A DNA stretch of 17,592 nucleotides from JAZRUF01 sp045636205 (GTDB lineage: Bacteria > Bacillota > Clostridia > Oscillospirales > JAAYXM01). The position numbers and the translations under genes are program-made. Every line of letters starts with the position of its first letter. Position 1 is the stretch's first letter. The DNA is taken from assembly GCA_045636205.1 (NCBI GenBank), contig JAZTXE010000028.1, positions 1 to 17,592 on the forward strand, read 5' to 3'. Positions 7,509-14,709 of the stretch are shown here, piece after piece. A model generated the notes under the pieces. The model searched no databases. It saw only the letters and a list, made by a program, of their open reading frames with translations, and had not been told where the DNA came from.

Positions 7509-8657
7509 TTAAGGTACGAGAAGATTTGCTTGGTTTATGCCGATGAGAAGAACCGAGCCGTCCTCACGAACCAATGTTGAACGTGTTCCGGGCGGAATTT
7601 CAAAAGAGTGGAATTCCGTCAAATCGGATTTATATACCGTCACACGGTCAAAGAATTGGACTGCCAGGTAGTTTCCGGCAGATGAGAGCGATAAAACTTC
7701 TTCAGAAAACTGTATGCTTGAATATTTATCGGTATTCCTTTGTGATGATATAAGTTCGAAGAAACCGTCCGTATTTCGCTTGTCAAGAATAAAAGCTGAA
7801 AATTTATGAGAGCCGGTTGCCGTGAACATAAGCATTGCGGAATTAAAGGGGATTTCTTCTTTGACTTCGCCGGAGGAAGAATATCTTATGAATCTATCCT
7901 CGCAGATTACCGTCAAATCATCTGTGTCGTTAAATGCCGCATCAAGAGGCATTACGTCCGGAAGGGTTATGGTATTATAGGGGGATTCTTCGTCTAATCT
8001 GTAAAAGAAAAGCTTGCCTTCGAACTGTCCTTCTTTTGCGGAAAAGGAGAGGGTAACCATTTTTTTGCAATCGGTAGAAATTGCGGCGGAGGCTACGTAT
8101 TCATCAGTTGAATATAACTTGTATATTTCTTTGCAATTGCTGCTATATACAGTGACCAGGCTTTTGCAATCCGGGCCGCTTGTTATCAGAGAAAATGCGC
8201 CAGTTCGGTTCATGTTCATAGAAATAATCGGCGCAGGAGCTTTAGCATCAAGCAAAACTTTGTTTCCGTCAGTTATAAAAAAAGATGTGCTGCCGCGGTC
8301 AAAAATTGCAGAGACTCTGGATGATGCTGAAACGGAGGGGTTTCGGTAAGCAAGGGGAGTAAAGTTTTTTTCCTTGCCTGACATATCATATACGCGTAGA
8401 CCATCGGGAGCCAGGACGAATAAACCGTTTTTAGATAAGTGGAATCGGTTGCTGTCATTACTGTCAAACGATATACTTGTGCCCTCTGCGTTTCCTGAAA
8501 TTCCGGAGCCTATCGTGCTGATAACGTTGCTCAAAGATATGCCGCCGGTTTGAGTAGCGTAAAGAACGAAGAGACATACTGCCGTTAAGATAAAGAAAAA
8601 TAATATAAAGCGTTTTGAAAGGCGCCCTTTTTTTTCAGAAATTTTTTTTCGGGACAT
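7509..8657 (-). CDS. Membrane-anchored beta-propeller-like protein (DUF5711-like)
   Basis: The protein is 382 aa. A basic N terminus (MSRKKISEKKGRLSKR) is followed by one membrane segment (about 16-34). A large, presumably extracytoplasmic domain made of repeated beta-rich blades then follows, alternating hydrophobic strands with S/D turns and resembling WD40-like propellers. The pattern fits the Clostridia family DUF5711; I rely on recall and composition, not a search. No catalytic motif is evident. A TTG at 8663 could extend the frame by two codons. ATG 8657 is preferred because AAAGGAG (complement of 8665-8671) lies 7 bases upstream of it and would nearly touch the TTG. The start is inside truA, overlapping its end by 23 bases, which suggests translational coupling. 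Confidence 0.8.
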   Translation of the reverse strand: MSRKKISEKKGRLSKRFILFFFILTAVCLFVLYATQTGGISLSNVISTIGSGISGNAEGTSISFDSNDSNRFHLSKNGLFVLAPDGLRVYDMSGKEKNFTPLAYRNPSVSASSRVSAIFDRGSTSFFITDGNKVLLDAKAPAPIISMNMNRTGAFSLITSGPDCKSLVTVYSSNCKEIYKLYSTDEYVASAAISTDCKKMVTLSFSAKEGQFEGKLFFYRLDEESPYNTITLPDVMPLDAAFNDTDDLTVICEDRFIRYSSSGEVKEEIPFNSAMLMFTATGSHKFSAFILDKRNTDGFFELISSQRNTDKYSSIQFSEEVLSLSSAGNYLAVQFFDRVTVYKSDLTEFHSFEIPPGTRSTLVREDGSVLLIGINQANLLVP

Positions 8658-9420
8658 ATGCAATCTCCTTTAGTTTCTCAAAATCATCATACCACAGACG
8701 TGTAAGGGCAAGCCCGCAAGCCGGAGCTGTGGGGCCTGCAAGACTACGGTCGCCGCTTTTTAATATATGGGGGAGTTCGTTGGGGTCTATTTTCCCAAAC
8801 CCCACATCGAGGAGTGTTCCAGCCATTGTGCGTGCCATATTGTAAAGAAAACCGTCAGCGCGTGCGATTAATTGCACGATGCCATCATTTGAGATAACAT
8901 CATAATTAAATACCGTGCGCACGGTAGAGGATACCTCGGTGCCGAGTGAGCGCATTGATGCAAAATCGTGAGTGCCAATAAAGTGAGCTGCGGCACGCTC
9001 CATCTTTTCAATATTTAATTTGCGCGTCATGTGCAAGGCGTGCCCATGTAAAAACGGGTCGTGAATTTGGTGAGTATATATGGTGTATGTATACTCTTTT
9101 TTTACACATGAGCGTATTGGATGGAATGAAATAGGGGCTTCTACTGCGTCTAAAACTGCGATATCATCAGGAAGAAGACTGTTTAGCGCAATTGGGATGC
9201 GCTCAGTTGGAATGGAAGAAGAGGACAAGAAGCTTGCCACATAAATATGGGCATGAACTCCTGTATCGGTTCTTCCGCAGCCGATAAGATGAACATCCTC
9301 CTGCGTTATTTGAGATATGGTAGCCTGAACGGTTCCCTGAACTGTTTTTGCATTGGATTGGATTTGCCAACCGTGATAGTTGGAACCGTCATAGCGTAGA
9401 ATCAAAACAATCTGGCGCAT
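8635..9420 (-). CDS. truA: tRNA pseudouridine(38-40) synthase TruA
   Basis: The 261-aa protein is standard TruA length. The opening YDGSNYHGWQ (10-19) and the catalytic motif GCGRTDTGVHA are both present, with D52 as the expected nucleophilic aspartate. Further family blocks follow (ALNSLLPDDI, FHPIRSCVKKEYTYTI, FLYNMARTMAGTLLDVG). It isomerises uridines 38-40 in the anticodon stem-loop of many tRNAs. The ATG has AGAGG about 6 bases upstream. It follows ecfT by 9 bases; the ecfA1-ecfA2-ecfT-truA order is the well-known Firmicutes arrangement. Downstream, however, the usual rplM-rpsI pair is replaced here by membrane-protein genes. Confidence 0.97.
   Translation of the reverse strand: MRQIVLILRYDGSNYHGWQIQSNAKTVQGTVQATISQITQEDVHLIGCGRTDTGVHAHIYVASFLSSSSIPTERIPIALNSLLPDDIAVLDAVEAPISFHPIRSCVKKEYTYTIYTHQIHDPFLHGHALHMTRKLNIEKMERAAAHFIGTHDFASMRSLGTEVSSTVRTVFNYDVISNDGIVQLIARADGFLYNMARTMAGTLLDVGFGKIDPNELPHILKSGDRSLAGPTAPACGLALTRLWYDDFEKLKEIAYVPKKNF
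8665..8671 (-). promoter_or_regulatory. Ribosome binding site fixing the DUF5711-like start
   Basis: On the minus strand this reads AAAGGAG, 7 bases before ATG 8657 and only 1 base before the TTG at 8663. It therefore supports the ATG as the start. It lies inside the truA coding sequence. Confidence 0.75.
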
Positions 9421-9429
9421 GATTACCTC

Positions 9430-10254
9430 TTAAATTACAACCCCGATAGGGAAGATATATGAAAAGATGAGCATAGCTCCAAAGCATAATATGCCTATTA
9501 AAAGCGAAACAACGTCTGTTGCCGAGATTTTAAGGATTTTCATACGGGTGCGCCCGACATCGCCACGATAGCAACGGCACTCCATTGCTGTTGCCAAATC
9601 TTCGGCGCGGCGGAATGCACTTACGAAAAGGGGGACTAAAATAGGTACAAGGGCTTTAGCACGTGCAAAGATATTTCCCGAATCAAAATCTGCGCCGCGT
9701 GATGCCTGAGCTGCAATTATTTTGTTTGTCTCCTCAATCAAAGTTGGGATAAAACGCAATGCGATGGTCATCATCATCGCAAGCTCGTGAACCGGTACAT
9801 GGATGCGCTTAAGCGGAGAGAGTACAGACTCCAAGCCGTCTGTGAGCATAATCGGAGAGGTTGTATAAGTGAGCATAACAAAAGTTCCGATTATAAGAAG
9901 AATTATTCTCACTACCATGTATGCGGCAGAGATGATACCGTGGCTTGTCACGGTTATAAATCCTAAGTGGAAAAGAACTATGCCGCCGGTCGTATAGAAA
10001 ACATTAAAAATTGTGGTTATAAGCAAAAGAATAATCACAGGTTTTACGCTTTTTAAAATAATTTTCAAGCTTATTTTGGATATATATACCACGGTGAGTA
10101 AAAGAGTTGCTGAAATAATATAAGGTATAGGACCTTTACAGCAGAAAAGGATTATTATATAAGCGAATGTCAAAATAAGCTTAATGCGCGGATCCATGCG
10201 ATGAATTGCGGAGTTGCCCGGGAAAAACTGACCTAAAGAAATGTTGTTAAGCAC
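9430..10254 (-). CDS. ecfT: Energy-coupling factor transporter transmembrane protein EcfT
   Basis: The 274-aa membrane protein has 5-6 hydrophobic segments and opens with MDPRIKL, the conserved EcfT start of the first helix. The two cytoplasmic coupling-helix motifs that contact the ATPases are present: SRG at 185-187 (AAQASRGAD) and YRG at 229-231 (MECRCYRGD). EcfT joins the ATPase pair to interchangeable substrate-binding S components. Together they form a group II ECF importer for vitamins or metal ions in the cytoplasmic membrane. Translation starts at GTG 10254, overlapping the end of ecfA2 by 8 bases (GTGCTTAA), which indicates coupled translation. No S component is encoded in this window. 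Confidence 0.95.
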   Translation of the reverse strand: MLNNISLGQFFPGNSAIHRMDPRIKLILTFAYIIILFCCKGPIPYIISATLLLTVVYISKISLKIILKSVKPVIILLLITTIFNVFYTTGGIVLFHLGFITVTSHGIISAAYMVVRIILLIIGTFVMLTYTTSPIMLTDGLESVLSPLKRIHVPVHELAMMMTIALRFIPTLIEETNKIIAAQASRGADFDSGNIFARAKALVPILVPLFVSAFRRAEDLATAMECRCYRGDVGRTRMKILKISATDVVSLLIGILCFGAMLIFSYIFPIGVVI

Positions 10255-11116
10255 GCGGAGCGCCTCCTTTCATCAAGGGAAGAAGCTCATTTAGTGCATC
10301 GTCCACGGTATATATTCCGCTTTTTATCGGAAGCCCGGCAAGCTTTAATTTGGTCATGACCTGAGTAACCTGCGGGACGGTAAGCCCTGCACGTTTAAGT
10401 TCATCGGCTTTGGTGAATATTTCACCCGGAGTTCCGGTCATCAGGAGTTTTCCTTTTTCCATAACGATTAGCCGGTCAACCGTCATTGCAATATCCTCCA
10501 TGCTGTGGGTTACGAATATGACGGTGGCACCGGTTTCGTTGTTATACGCTTTCATGTGGGTCAAAATATCATCGCGACCGCGCGGGTCAAGACCTGCAGT
10601 AGGTTCGTCGAGGATAAGAACGCGTGGGCGCATCGCGATAACGCCTGCGATTGCTACTCGGCGTTTTTGTCCGCCTGATAGCTCAAATGGGGACTTGTCC
10701 AAAAGGGATAAGTCAAGTCCGACCATAAGGCATGCTTCTATAACGCGCTCTTTGATTTCATCTTCCGAAAGCTTCATGTTTGCCGGTCCGAAAGCGATGT
10801 CCTTATACACTGTTTCTTCAAAGAGTTGGTATTCAGGGTACTGAAAAACCAGACCTACATTGAAGCGGACAAAACGCATAAAGTCTTTGGATTTATGGAT
10901 GTCTTCGCCGTTATAGAGTATTTCGCCTGAGGAGGGCTTGAGCAGTCCGTTTAAATGCTGAATAAAGGTGGATTTGCCCGAACCGGTATGACCGATTATG
11001 CCGAGAATTTCACCTTTGTGTATATCAAGGTTTATATCGTCAAGAGCCACCTGTTCAAAAGGCGTGCTCGGACTGTATATGTGTGATAAATTCTTTATCC
11101 GGATAATGGTTTCCAA
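10247..11116 (-). CDS. ecfA2: Energy-coupling factor transporter ATP-binding protein EcfA2
   Basis: The 289-aa ABC ATPase has Walker A GHTGSGKST (42-50), Q-loop Q92 in FQYPEYQLFEETVYKDIAFGP, signature LSGGQ (146-150) and Walker B LILDE (167-171). The YPEYQLF segment and the RVAIAGVIAMRP run are typical of the second ECF ATPase. It forms a heterodimer with EcfA1 and powers EcfT. The start appears to be TTG 11116 (TTG-GAA-ACC), with GGAGG (complement of 11127-11131) 10 bases upstream. No ATG lies nearby in frame, and the first strand of the ATPase fold begins within ten residues. It follows ecfA1 by 18 bases and overlaps ecfT. Confidence 0.96.
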   Translation of the reverse strand: METIIRIKNLSHIYSPSTPFEQVALDDINLDIHKGEILGIIGHTGSGKSTFIQHLNGLLKPSSGEILYNGEDIHKSKDFMRFVRFNVGLVFQYPEYQLFEETVYKDIAFGPANMKLSEDEIKERVIEACLMVGLDLSLLDKSPFELSGGQKRRVAIAGVIAMRPRVLILDEPTAGLDPRGRDDILTHMKAYNNETGATVIFVTHSMEDIAMTVDRLIVMEKGKLLMTGTPGEIFTKADELKRAGLTVPQVTQVMTKLKLAGLPIKSGIYTVDDALNELLPLMKGGAPRA

Positions 11117-11134
11117 TATTGGTAAACCTCCTGT

Positions 11135-11989
11135 TTAGTTACTCAATGCTTTTAAAATTTCGTTTGCGCAGTCGGAAGAAGAGAGTGCGTCCAAAGATAC
11201 ATCAAGACCTGCGCGCCTTAAGGCGTATAAAAGCTCTACGGTTTGAGGGACTGTGAGTCCGAGTTCTCTTAATTTTCCTACTTGTACAAAAATTTCCTTA
11301 GGAGTTCCGTCAAGCGCTATTTTTCCTTTGTCCATAACAATAACACGGTCAGAATCAACTGCTTCTTCCATGTGATGCGTTATAAGAACTATCGTCATGT
11401 TATACTCGCGGTTCAGAGAATGAATGGTATTTAAAACATCACGTCTTCCGGATGGGTCGAGCATTGCGGTCGGCTCATCAAGGACAATGCATTCCGGGCG
11501 CATGGCTATTATTCCTGCAATAGCTACACGCTGTTTCTGACCACCGGATAGCATGTGCGGTGCTTGAGCGCGGTAATCGTACATGCCGACGGTTTTTAAG
11601 GCTTCGTCCACACGCTCACGTATTTCAGGTTGCGGAATACCTAAGTTTTCAGGACCGAATGCTACGTCCTCTTCGGTTATTGTTGCTACTATCTGATTGT
11701 CCGGATTCTGGAAAACCATTCCGCAACGGCGGCGAATGGAAAAAAGAAGTTCTTCATCGGAAGTATCCATACCTGCTATATAAACCTTTCCACCGGAGGG
11801 GAGAAGGATGCCGTTTAGATGTTTTGCCAAAGTTGATTTTCCGGAACCGTTATGTCCCAAAATAGTCAAAAACTGACCGCGAGGAACCTTTAAATCAACG
11901 CCACCGAGGACAAGCTTTGGCTCATCTGATGAATGCTGATATGAAAATTCCAGAGCTGAGGTTTCAATCATGGTTTCAGAGTATGACAT
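11135..11989 (-). CDS. ecfA1: Energy-coupling factor transporter ATP-binding protein EcfA1
   Basis: The 284-aa ABC ATPase has Walker A GHNGSGKST (45-53), the EcfA1-typical FQNPDNQIVATITEEDVAFGPENLG around Q-loop Q94, signature LSGGQ (147-151) and Walker B D171-E172. The frame stays open upstream to 12109. That extension is arginine-rich, not ABC-like, and lies inside the methyltransferase gene, so it is rejected. ATG 11989 (MSYSE) is preferred. AAAGGA overlapping the upstream stop codon lies 12 bases before it, which is a somewhat long spacing; ATG 11971 (MIETS) is a weaker alternative. It pairs with EcfA2 in the ECF transport module. Confidence 0.96.
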   Translation of the reverse strand: MSYSETMIETSALEFSYQHSSDEPKLVLGGVDLKVPRGQFLTILGHNGSGKSTLAKHLNGILLPSGGKVYIAGMDTSDEELLFSIRRRCGMVFQNPDNQIVATITEEDVAFGPENLGIPQPEIRERVDEALKTVGMYDYRAQAPHMLSGGQKQRVAIAGIIAMRPECIVLDEPTAMLDPSGRRDVLNTIHSLNREYNMTIVLITHHMEEAVDSDRVIVMDKGKIALDGTPKEIFVQVGKLRELGLTVPQTVELLYALRRAGLDVSLDALSSSDCANEILKALSN

Positions 11990-12006
11990 GTTAAAAGATT
12001 TTCCTT

Positions 12007-12885
12007 TCAAAGGTCGGATGGGTCTCCGGTATACCAACGGGCGGTGGCGCCTGCAGGGAGATAAAGCCCGCTTTCGGTAACGGGTAAACCGAGTTCGCGA
12101 CTTACGCATACACCACCGAAGCGCGGAGTAAACAGAGACTCGGCTATATAACGGAGAACCGACGGGGCAAGACCGGTCGTGTATGAATTGATGAGGACAA
12201 AAAGCGGGTCATCGCTGAGCACGTTACTGCACAGTTTTACAAATGGGAAAAGATTTTCTTCAAGCTTCCAAATTTCTCCTGACGGACCGCGGCCGTAAGA
12301 GGGTGGATCCATTATTATTGCGTCATACTTTCTGCCACGGCGAATTTCGCGCTCTACAAACTTCGCACAGTCGTCCACTATCCAGCGGATAGGTGCACCT
12401 TCAAGACCGCTTGCTGCTGCATTTTCACGAGCCCAGTTTACCATGCCTTTAGCTGCGTCAACATGGCACACGGATGCGCCTGCATATGCTGCTGCAACCG
12501 TTGCACCGCCAGTGTAGGCAAAAAGGTTTAAAACATTTATCGGTCTTCCGGCTTTTGATATAGCCTTCATGATGAAATCCCAGTTTGCGGCTTGCTCGGG
12601 AAAGAGACCCGTGTGCTTAAAATTCATGGGTTTTACCTGGAAGGTAAGTGAACGGTATGAAATTTGCCAGAAAGCCGGGAGTTTGCTTTTTATCCAATGA
12701 CCGCCGCCGGTAGATGAGCGCAGGTATGATGCGTCGGGATTAAACCATTTTTTGTTTTTGCGCTCGGTTTCCCATATTGCCTGCGGGTCCGGGCGTACCA
12801 GATAATAATCCCCCCAACGCTCAAGTTTTTCACCGCTTGAGCAATCCAAAACCTCATAATCTTTCCATCCGTCTGCAATCCACAT
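12007..12885 (-). CDS. Class I SAM-dependent methyltransferase, RlmI/RlmK-like (COG1092 type)
   Basis: This 292-aa protein has the SAM-binding motif I VLNLFAYTGGATVAAAYAGA (118-137), an acidic residue after the second strand (HVDAAKGMVNWAREN) and the motif IV DPPSYGRG (193-200). The block KHTGLFPEQAANW before motif I is characteristic of the RlmI/RlmK-like rRNA cytosine or guanine methyltransferases. The N-terminal PUA domain of RlmI is not visible: only about 60 residues of a different, W/Y-rich strand region precede the catalytic part. 23S rRNA is the probable substrate, inferred from the family only. ATG 12885 has GGAG 6 bases upstream. It is the first gene after the strong promoter at 12943-12971 and probably leads the ten-gene transcript. 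Confidence 0.85.
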   Translation of the reverse strand: MWIADGWKDYEVLDCSSGEKLERWGDYYLVRPDPQAIWETERKNKKWFNPDASYLRSSTGGGHWIKSKLPAFWQISYRSLTFQVKPMNFKHTGLFPEQAANWDFIMKAISKAGRPINVLNLFAYTGGATVAAAYAGASVCHVDAAKGMVNWARENAAASGLEGAPIRWIVDDCAKFVEREIRRGRKYDAIIMDPPSYGRGPSGEIWKLEENLFPFVKLCSNVLSDDPLFVLINSYTTGLAPSVLRYIAESLFTPRFGGVCVSRELGLPVTESGLYLPAGATARWYTGDPSDL

Positions 12886-12942
12886 ATTATTCTCCAGTCC
12901 TAAAATACAAAATCTACTATATAAAAAAGAATATTCCTTATT

Positions 12943-12971
12943 ATCATATCACTTAAGGCGCTTTGCGTCAA
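12943..12971 (-). promoter_or_regulatory. SigA-type promoter of the ten-gene minus-strand unit
   Basis: On the minus strand TTGACG (complement of 12966-12971), exactly 17 bases and TATGAT (complement of 12943-12948) form a strong housekeeping promoter. Transcription would start near 12936, leaving a leader of about 50 bases before the methyltransferase ATG. That is too short for a typical riboswitch. Confidence 0.8.
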
Positions 12972-13071
12972 TATTTTCCGCGGTTTAAAGTGTTAATTTT
13001 ATCATAATTTCAAGGGGTAGCGAATAAAGTTGTAATAAAAGATTTACCGTTTGACGGAAGGAGAATAAAAT

Positions 13072-13566
13072 ATGCTGATAATGACAGCGAAACTCAGTAA
13101 AAAGAAACTTATTTGCGGAATTATTACCGCCGGGCTTGTGATATGCGCGGTTATACTTCTAAAAGGTGATTTTGGAGGTGCGGATGTTGCTGATACTGTC
13201 AATGCAAAGGCGGATGCGGAGATAAAGATTGAAAGTGTAAAAACGCCGGAGGACAGAGTGCGGCTTCTTGAAAGTTACGGATGGCAAGTAAGTGAAGAGC
13301 CGATTGAATTTATGGAGGTTCAGATTCCTGAGGAATTTGACGATGTGTATGAAAAATACAATGAGATACAGCTCGGACAAGGGATGGATTTAAAGAAATA
13401 TGCGGGTAAACGAGCAATGCGTTACAGTTATCAAATTACAAATTATCCCACGGGTGAATCGGACATAATAGCAAATATTTTAATATATAAAAACAAACTC
13501 ATAGGCGGAGATGTTTGCTCGCCGCGCATTAACGGTTTTATGCACGGACTTTCAAAGCCTGAATAA
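13072..13566 (+). CDS. Membrane-anchored DUF4830-like protein, function unknown
   Basis: The 164-aa protein has a short basic N terminus, one membrane segment (about 13-30) and a soluble domain expected outside the membrane. The soluble part has the order R-x2-L-L-x3-GW (about 61-71), VQIPEEFDDVYEKYNEIQ, a G-x-DLKKYAGK block, YSYQITNYPTGE and a final IGGDVCSPRINGFMHG. This matches my recollection of DUF4830, a domain found mainly in Clostridia and of unknown role. There are no obvious catalytic residues. ATG 13072 has GGAG 8 bases upstream; a second ATG at 13081 is possible. The promoter was not confidently found: CATAAT at 13003-13008 could be a -10, but no good -35 is spaced correctly. Confidence 0.82.
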   Translation: MLIMTAKLSKKKLICGIITAGLVICAVILLKGDFGGADVADTVNAKADAEIKIESVKTPEDRVRLLESYGWQVSEEPIEFMEVQIPEEFDDVYEKYNEIQLGQGMDLKKYAGKRAMRYSYQITNYPTGESDIIANILIYKNKLIGGDVCSPRINGFMHGLSKPE

Positions 13567-13611
13567 GCACGGAATGTTTTGGAATTTCAGTGTGAAAACA
13601 AAGTGTTTTTA

Positions 13612-13641
13612 TTGACGTAATACGACAAAGTGTGTTAAAAT
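13612..13641 (+). promoter_or_regulatory. Promoter of the SPFH gene
   Basis: TTGACG (13612-13617), 18 bases and TAAAAT (13636-13641) form a good SigA-like promoter about 50 bases before the start codon. It suggests that the SPFH gene is transcribed separately from the upstream DUF4830-like gene. Confidence 0.68.
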
Positions 13642-13692
13642 AATGTCAAAGAAGGGTGGAGATGCGAGCCCTGAAACAAAGGAGGATTTTTT

Positions 13693-14658
13693 ATGACAAT
13701 TTTTGTAATTTCGATGATTGTTATTGTTTCGGCAATTATAATCGCAAACATACGCATTGTGCCTCAGGCTACGGAGTATGTTATAGAATTTCTTGGAAAG
13801 TATCAGACTACGTGGAGCGCGGGAATTCACATTAAAATTCCGCTTCTTGAGAGAGTGGCAAAGAGGATAACTCTTAAAGAGCAGGTGATGGACTCGCCGC
13901 CTCAGCCGGTTATAACTAAGGATAATGTAACAATGCAGATAGATACGGTTGTTTATTTCCGCATATATGATGCAAAGCTTTATGCCTACGGTGCGGTAAA
14001 CCCGATTTCTGCACTTGAAAACCTTACTGCAACTACGTTGCGTAACTTGGTTGGTGAACTTGAGCTTGACGGAACATTGACTTCACGTGATACGATAAAC
14101 GGAAAGATGACATCTATTTTAGATGAGGCTACCGACCAGTGGGGCATAAAGGTAAGTCGAGTAGAACTTAAGAATATTATTCCGCCGACTGAGATACAAA
14201 ATGCAATGGAAAAGCAGATGAAAGCCGAGCGTGACCGCCGTGAAACACTGCTTCAGGCAGAAGGGCATAAGGCTGCGGCAATAACGCGTGCGGAAGGCGA
14301 TAAGCAAGCTATGATACTTGCCGCAGAAGGTGAACGCGATGCGCGTATTGCCAGAGCTGAGGGTGAAGCACGTGCTATTTTCTTATCCAAGAAAGCAGAG
14401 GCTGACGGACTGCGCGCATTGAAAGAAGCTTGCGCGGACGCGGCGGTGCTTGAGCTTAAGAAATATGAAGCACTTGTCAAAATGGCAGACGGAAAGGCAG
14501 CAAAGATTATAATTCCTACAGATGCAGTAAATGCAACTAAGGCTAACGTCTTGTTTTCCGAGACCACCGGGCTCGGGGATGTGACACATGAGGCACCTGA
14601 GGTTTCTGCAAAAGAAGCAGTTGATGTCTGCTGTGAGCGTTTTGAAAAAACAGAATAG
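13693..14658 (+). CDS. SPFH/Band 7 (stomatin/prohibitin-like) membrane protein
   Basis: The 321-aa protein starts with an N-terminal membrane segment (about 2-20) and continues into an SPFH domain (about 21-180). That domain has the usual RIVPQATEYVIEFLGKYQTTW opening split across strands, the ITKDNVTMQIDTVVYFRIYD core and the DEATDQWGIKVSRVELKNIIPP block. A charged helical tail follows, containing four consecutive 11-residue repeats starting A-E-G (189, 200, 211, 222), then an A/K-rich helix. Such proteins form large ring or cage oligomers on the membrane, linked to membrane microdomains and protease control. It resembles QmcA/stomatin more than flotillin. The NfeD partner usually next to bacterial stomatins is absent. 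ATG 13693 has a perfect AAAGGAGG about 7 bases upstream. Confidence 0.93.
   Translation: MTIFVISMIVIVSAIIIANIRIVPQATEYVIEFLGKYQTTWSAGIHIKIPLLERVAKRITLKEQVMDSPPQPVITKDNVTMQIDTVVYFRIYDAKLYAYGAVNPISALENLTATTLRNLVGELELDGTLTSRDTINGKMTSILDEATDQWGIKVSRVELKNIIPPTEIQNAMEKQMKAERDRRETLLQAEGHKAAAITRAEGDKQAMILAAEGERDARIARAEGEARAIFLSKKAEADGLRALKEACADAAVLELKKYEALVKMADGKAAKIIIPTDAVNATKANVLFSETTGLGDVTHEAPEVSAKEAVDVCCERFEKTE
14257..14388 (+). repeat. Four 11-residue (33-base) coding repeats in the SPFH tail
   Basis: Four consecutive 33-base units each encode A-E-G followed by eight charged or aliphatic residues (starts at protein positions 189, 200, 211, 222). The protein periodicity is exact, while the codons differ between copies, so the repeat is old and kept at protein level. 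An 11-residue period fits a hendecad coiled coil, expected for the outer helix of SPFH assemblies. Confidence 0.85.
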
Positions 14659-14668
14659 TTTTAATATT

Positions 14669-14706
14669 AAAAGCCTGGGCGACGTCAGTCGTTCAGGCTT
14701 TTTAAG
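14669..14706. terminator. Bidirectional terminator between convergent genes
   Basis: AAAAGCCTG (14669-14677) pairs with CAGGCTTTT (14694-14702). An inner CGAC/GTCG stem around GTCA extends the hairpin. A T run follows on the plus strand and a shorter T run on the minus strand, serving the SPFH gene and the convergent TIM-barrel gene. Confidence 0.87.
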
Positions 14707-14709
14707 TTT

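Noticed and set aside
11990..12109. N-terminal extension of EcfA1 to an upstream start at 12109
   Set aside because: The extra 40 residues are arginine-rich, unlike any ABC ATPase, and are read out of frame from the end of the methyltransferase gene. ATG 11989 fits family length.
12886..13071. Riboswitch or other structured leader in the gap between the divergent units
   Set aside because: The minus-strand leader would be only about 50 bases, and I saw no conserved aptamer-like stem arrangement on either strand.
13596..13613. AAAACA/TGTTTT hairpin after the DUF4830-like gene as a terminator
   Set aside because: The stem is short and almost all A/T pairs with little stability, so it cannot be claimed.
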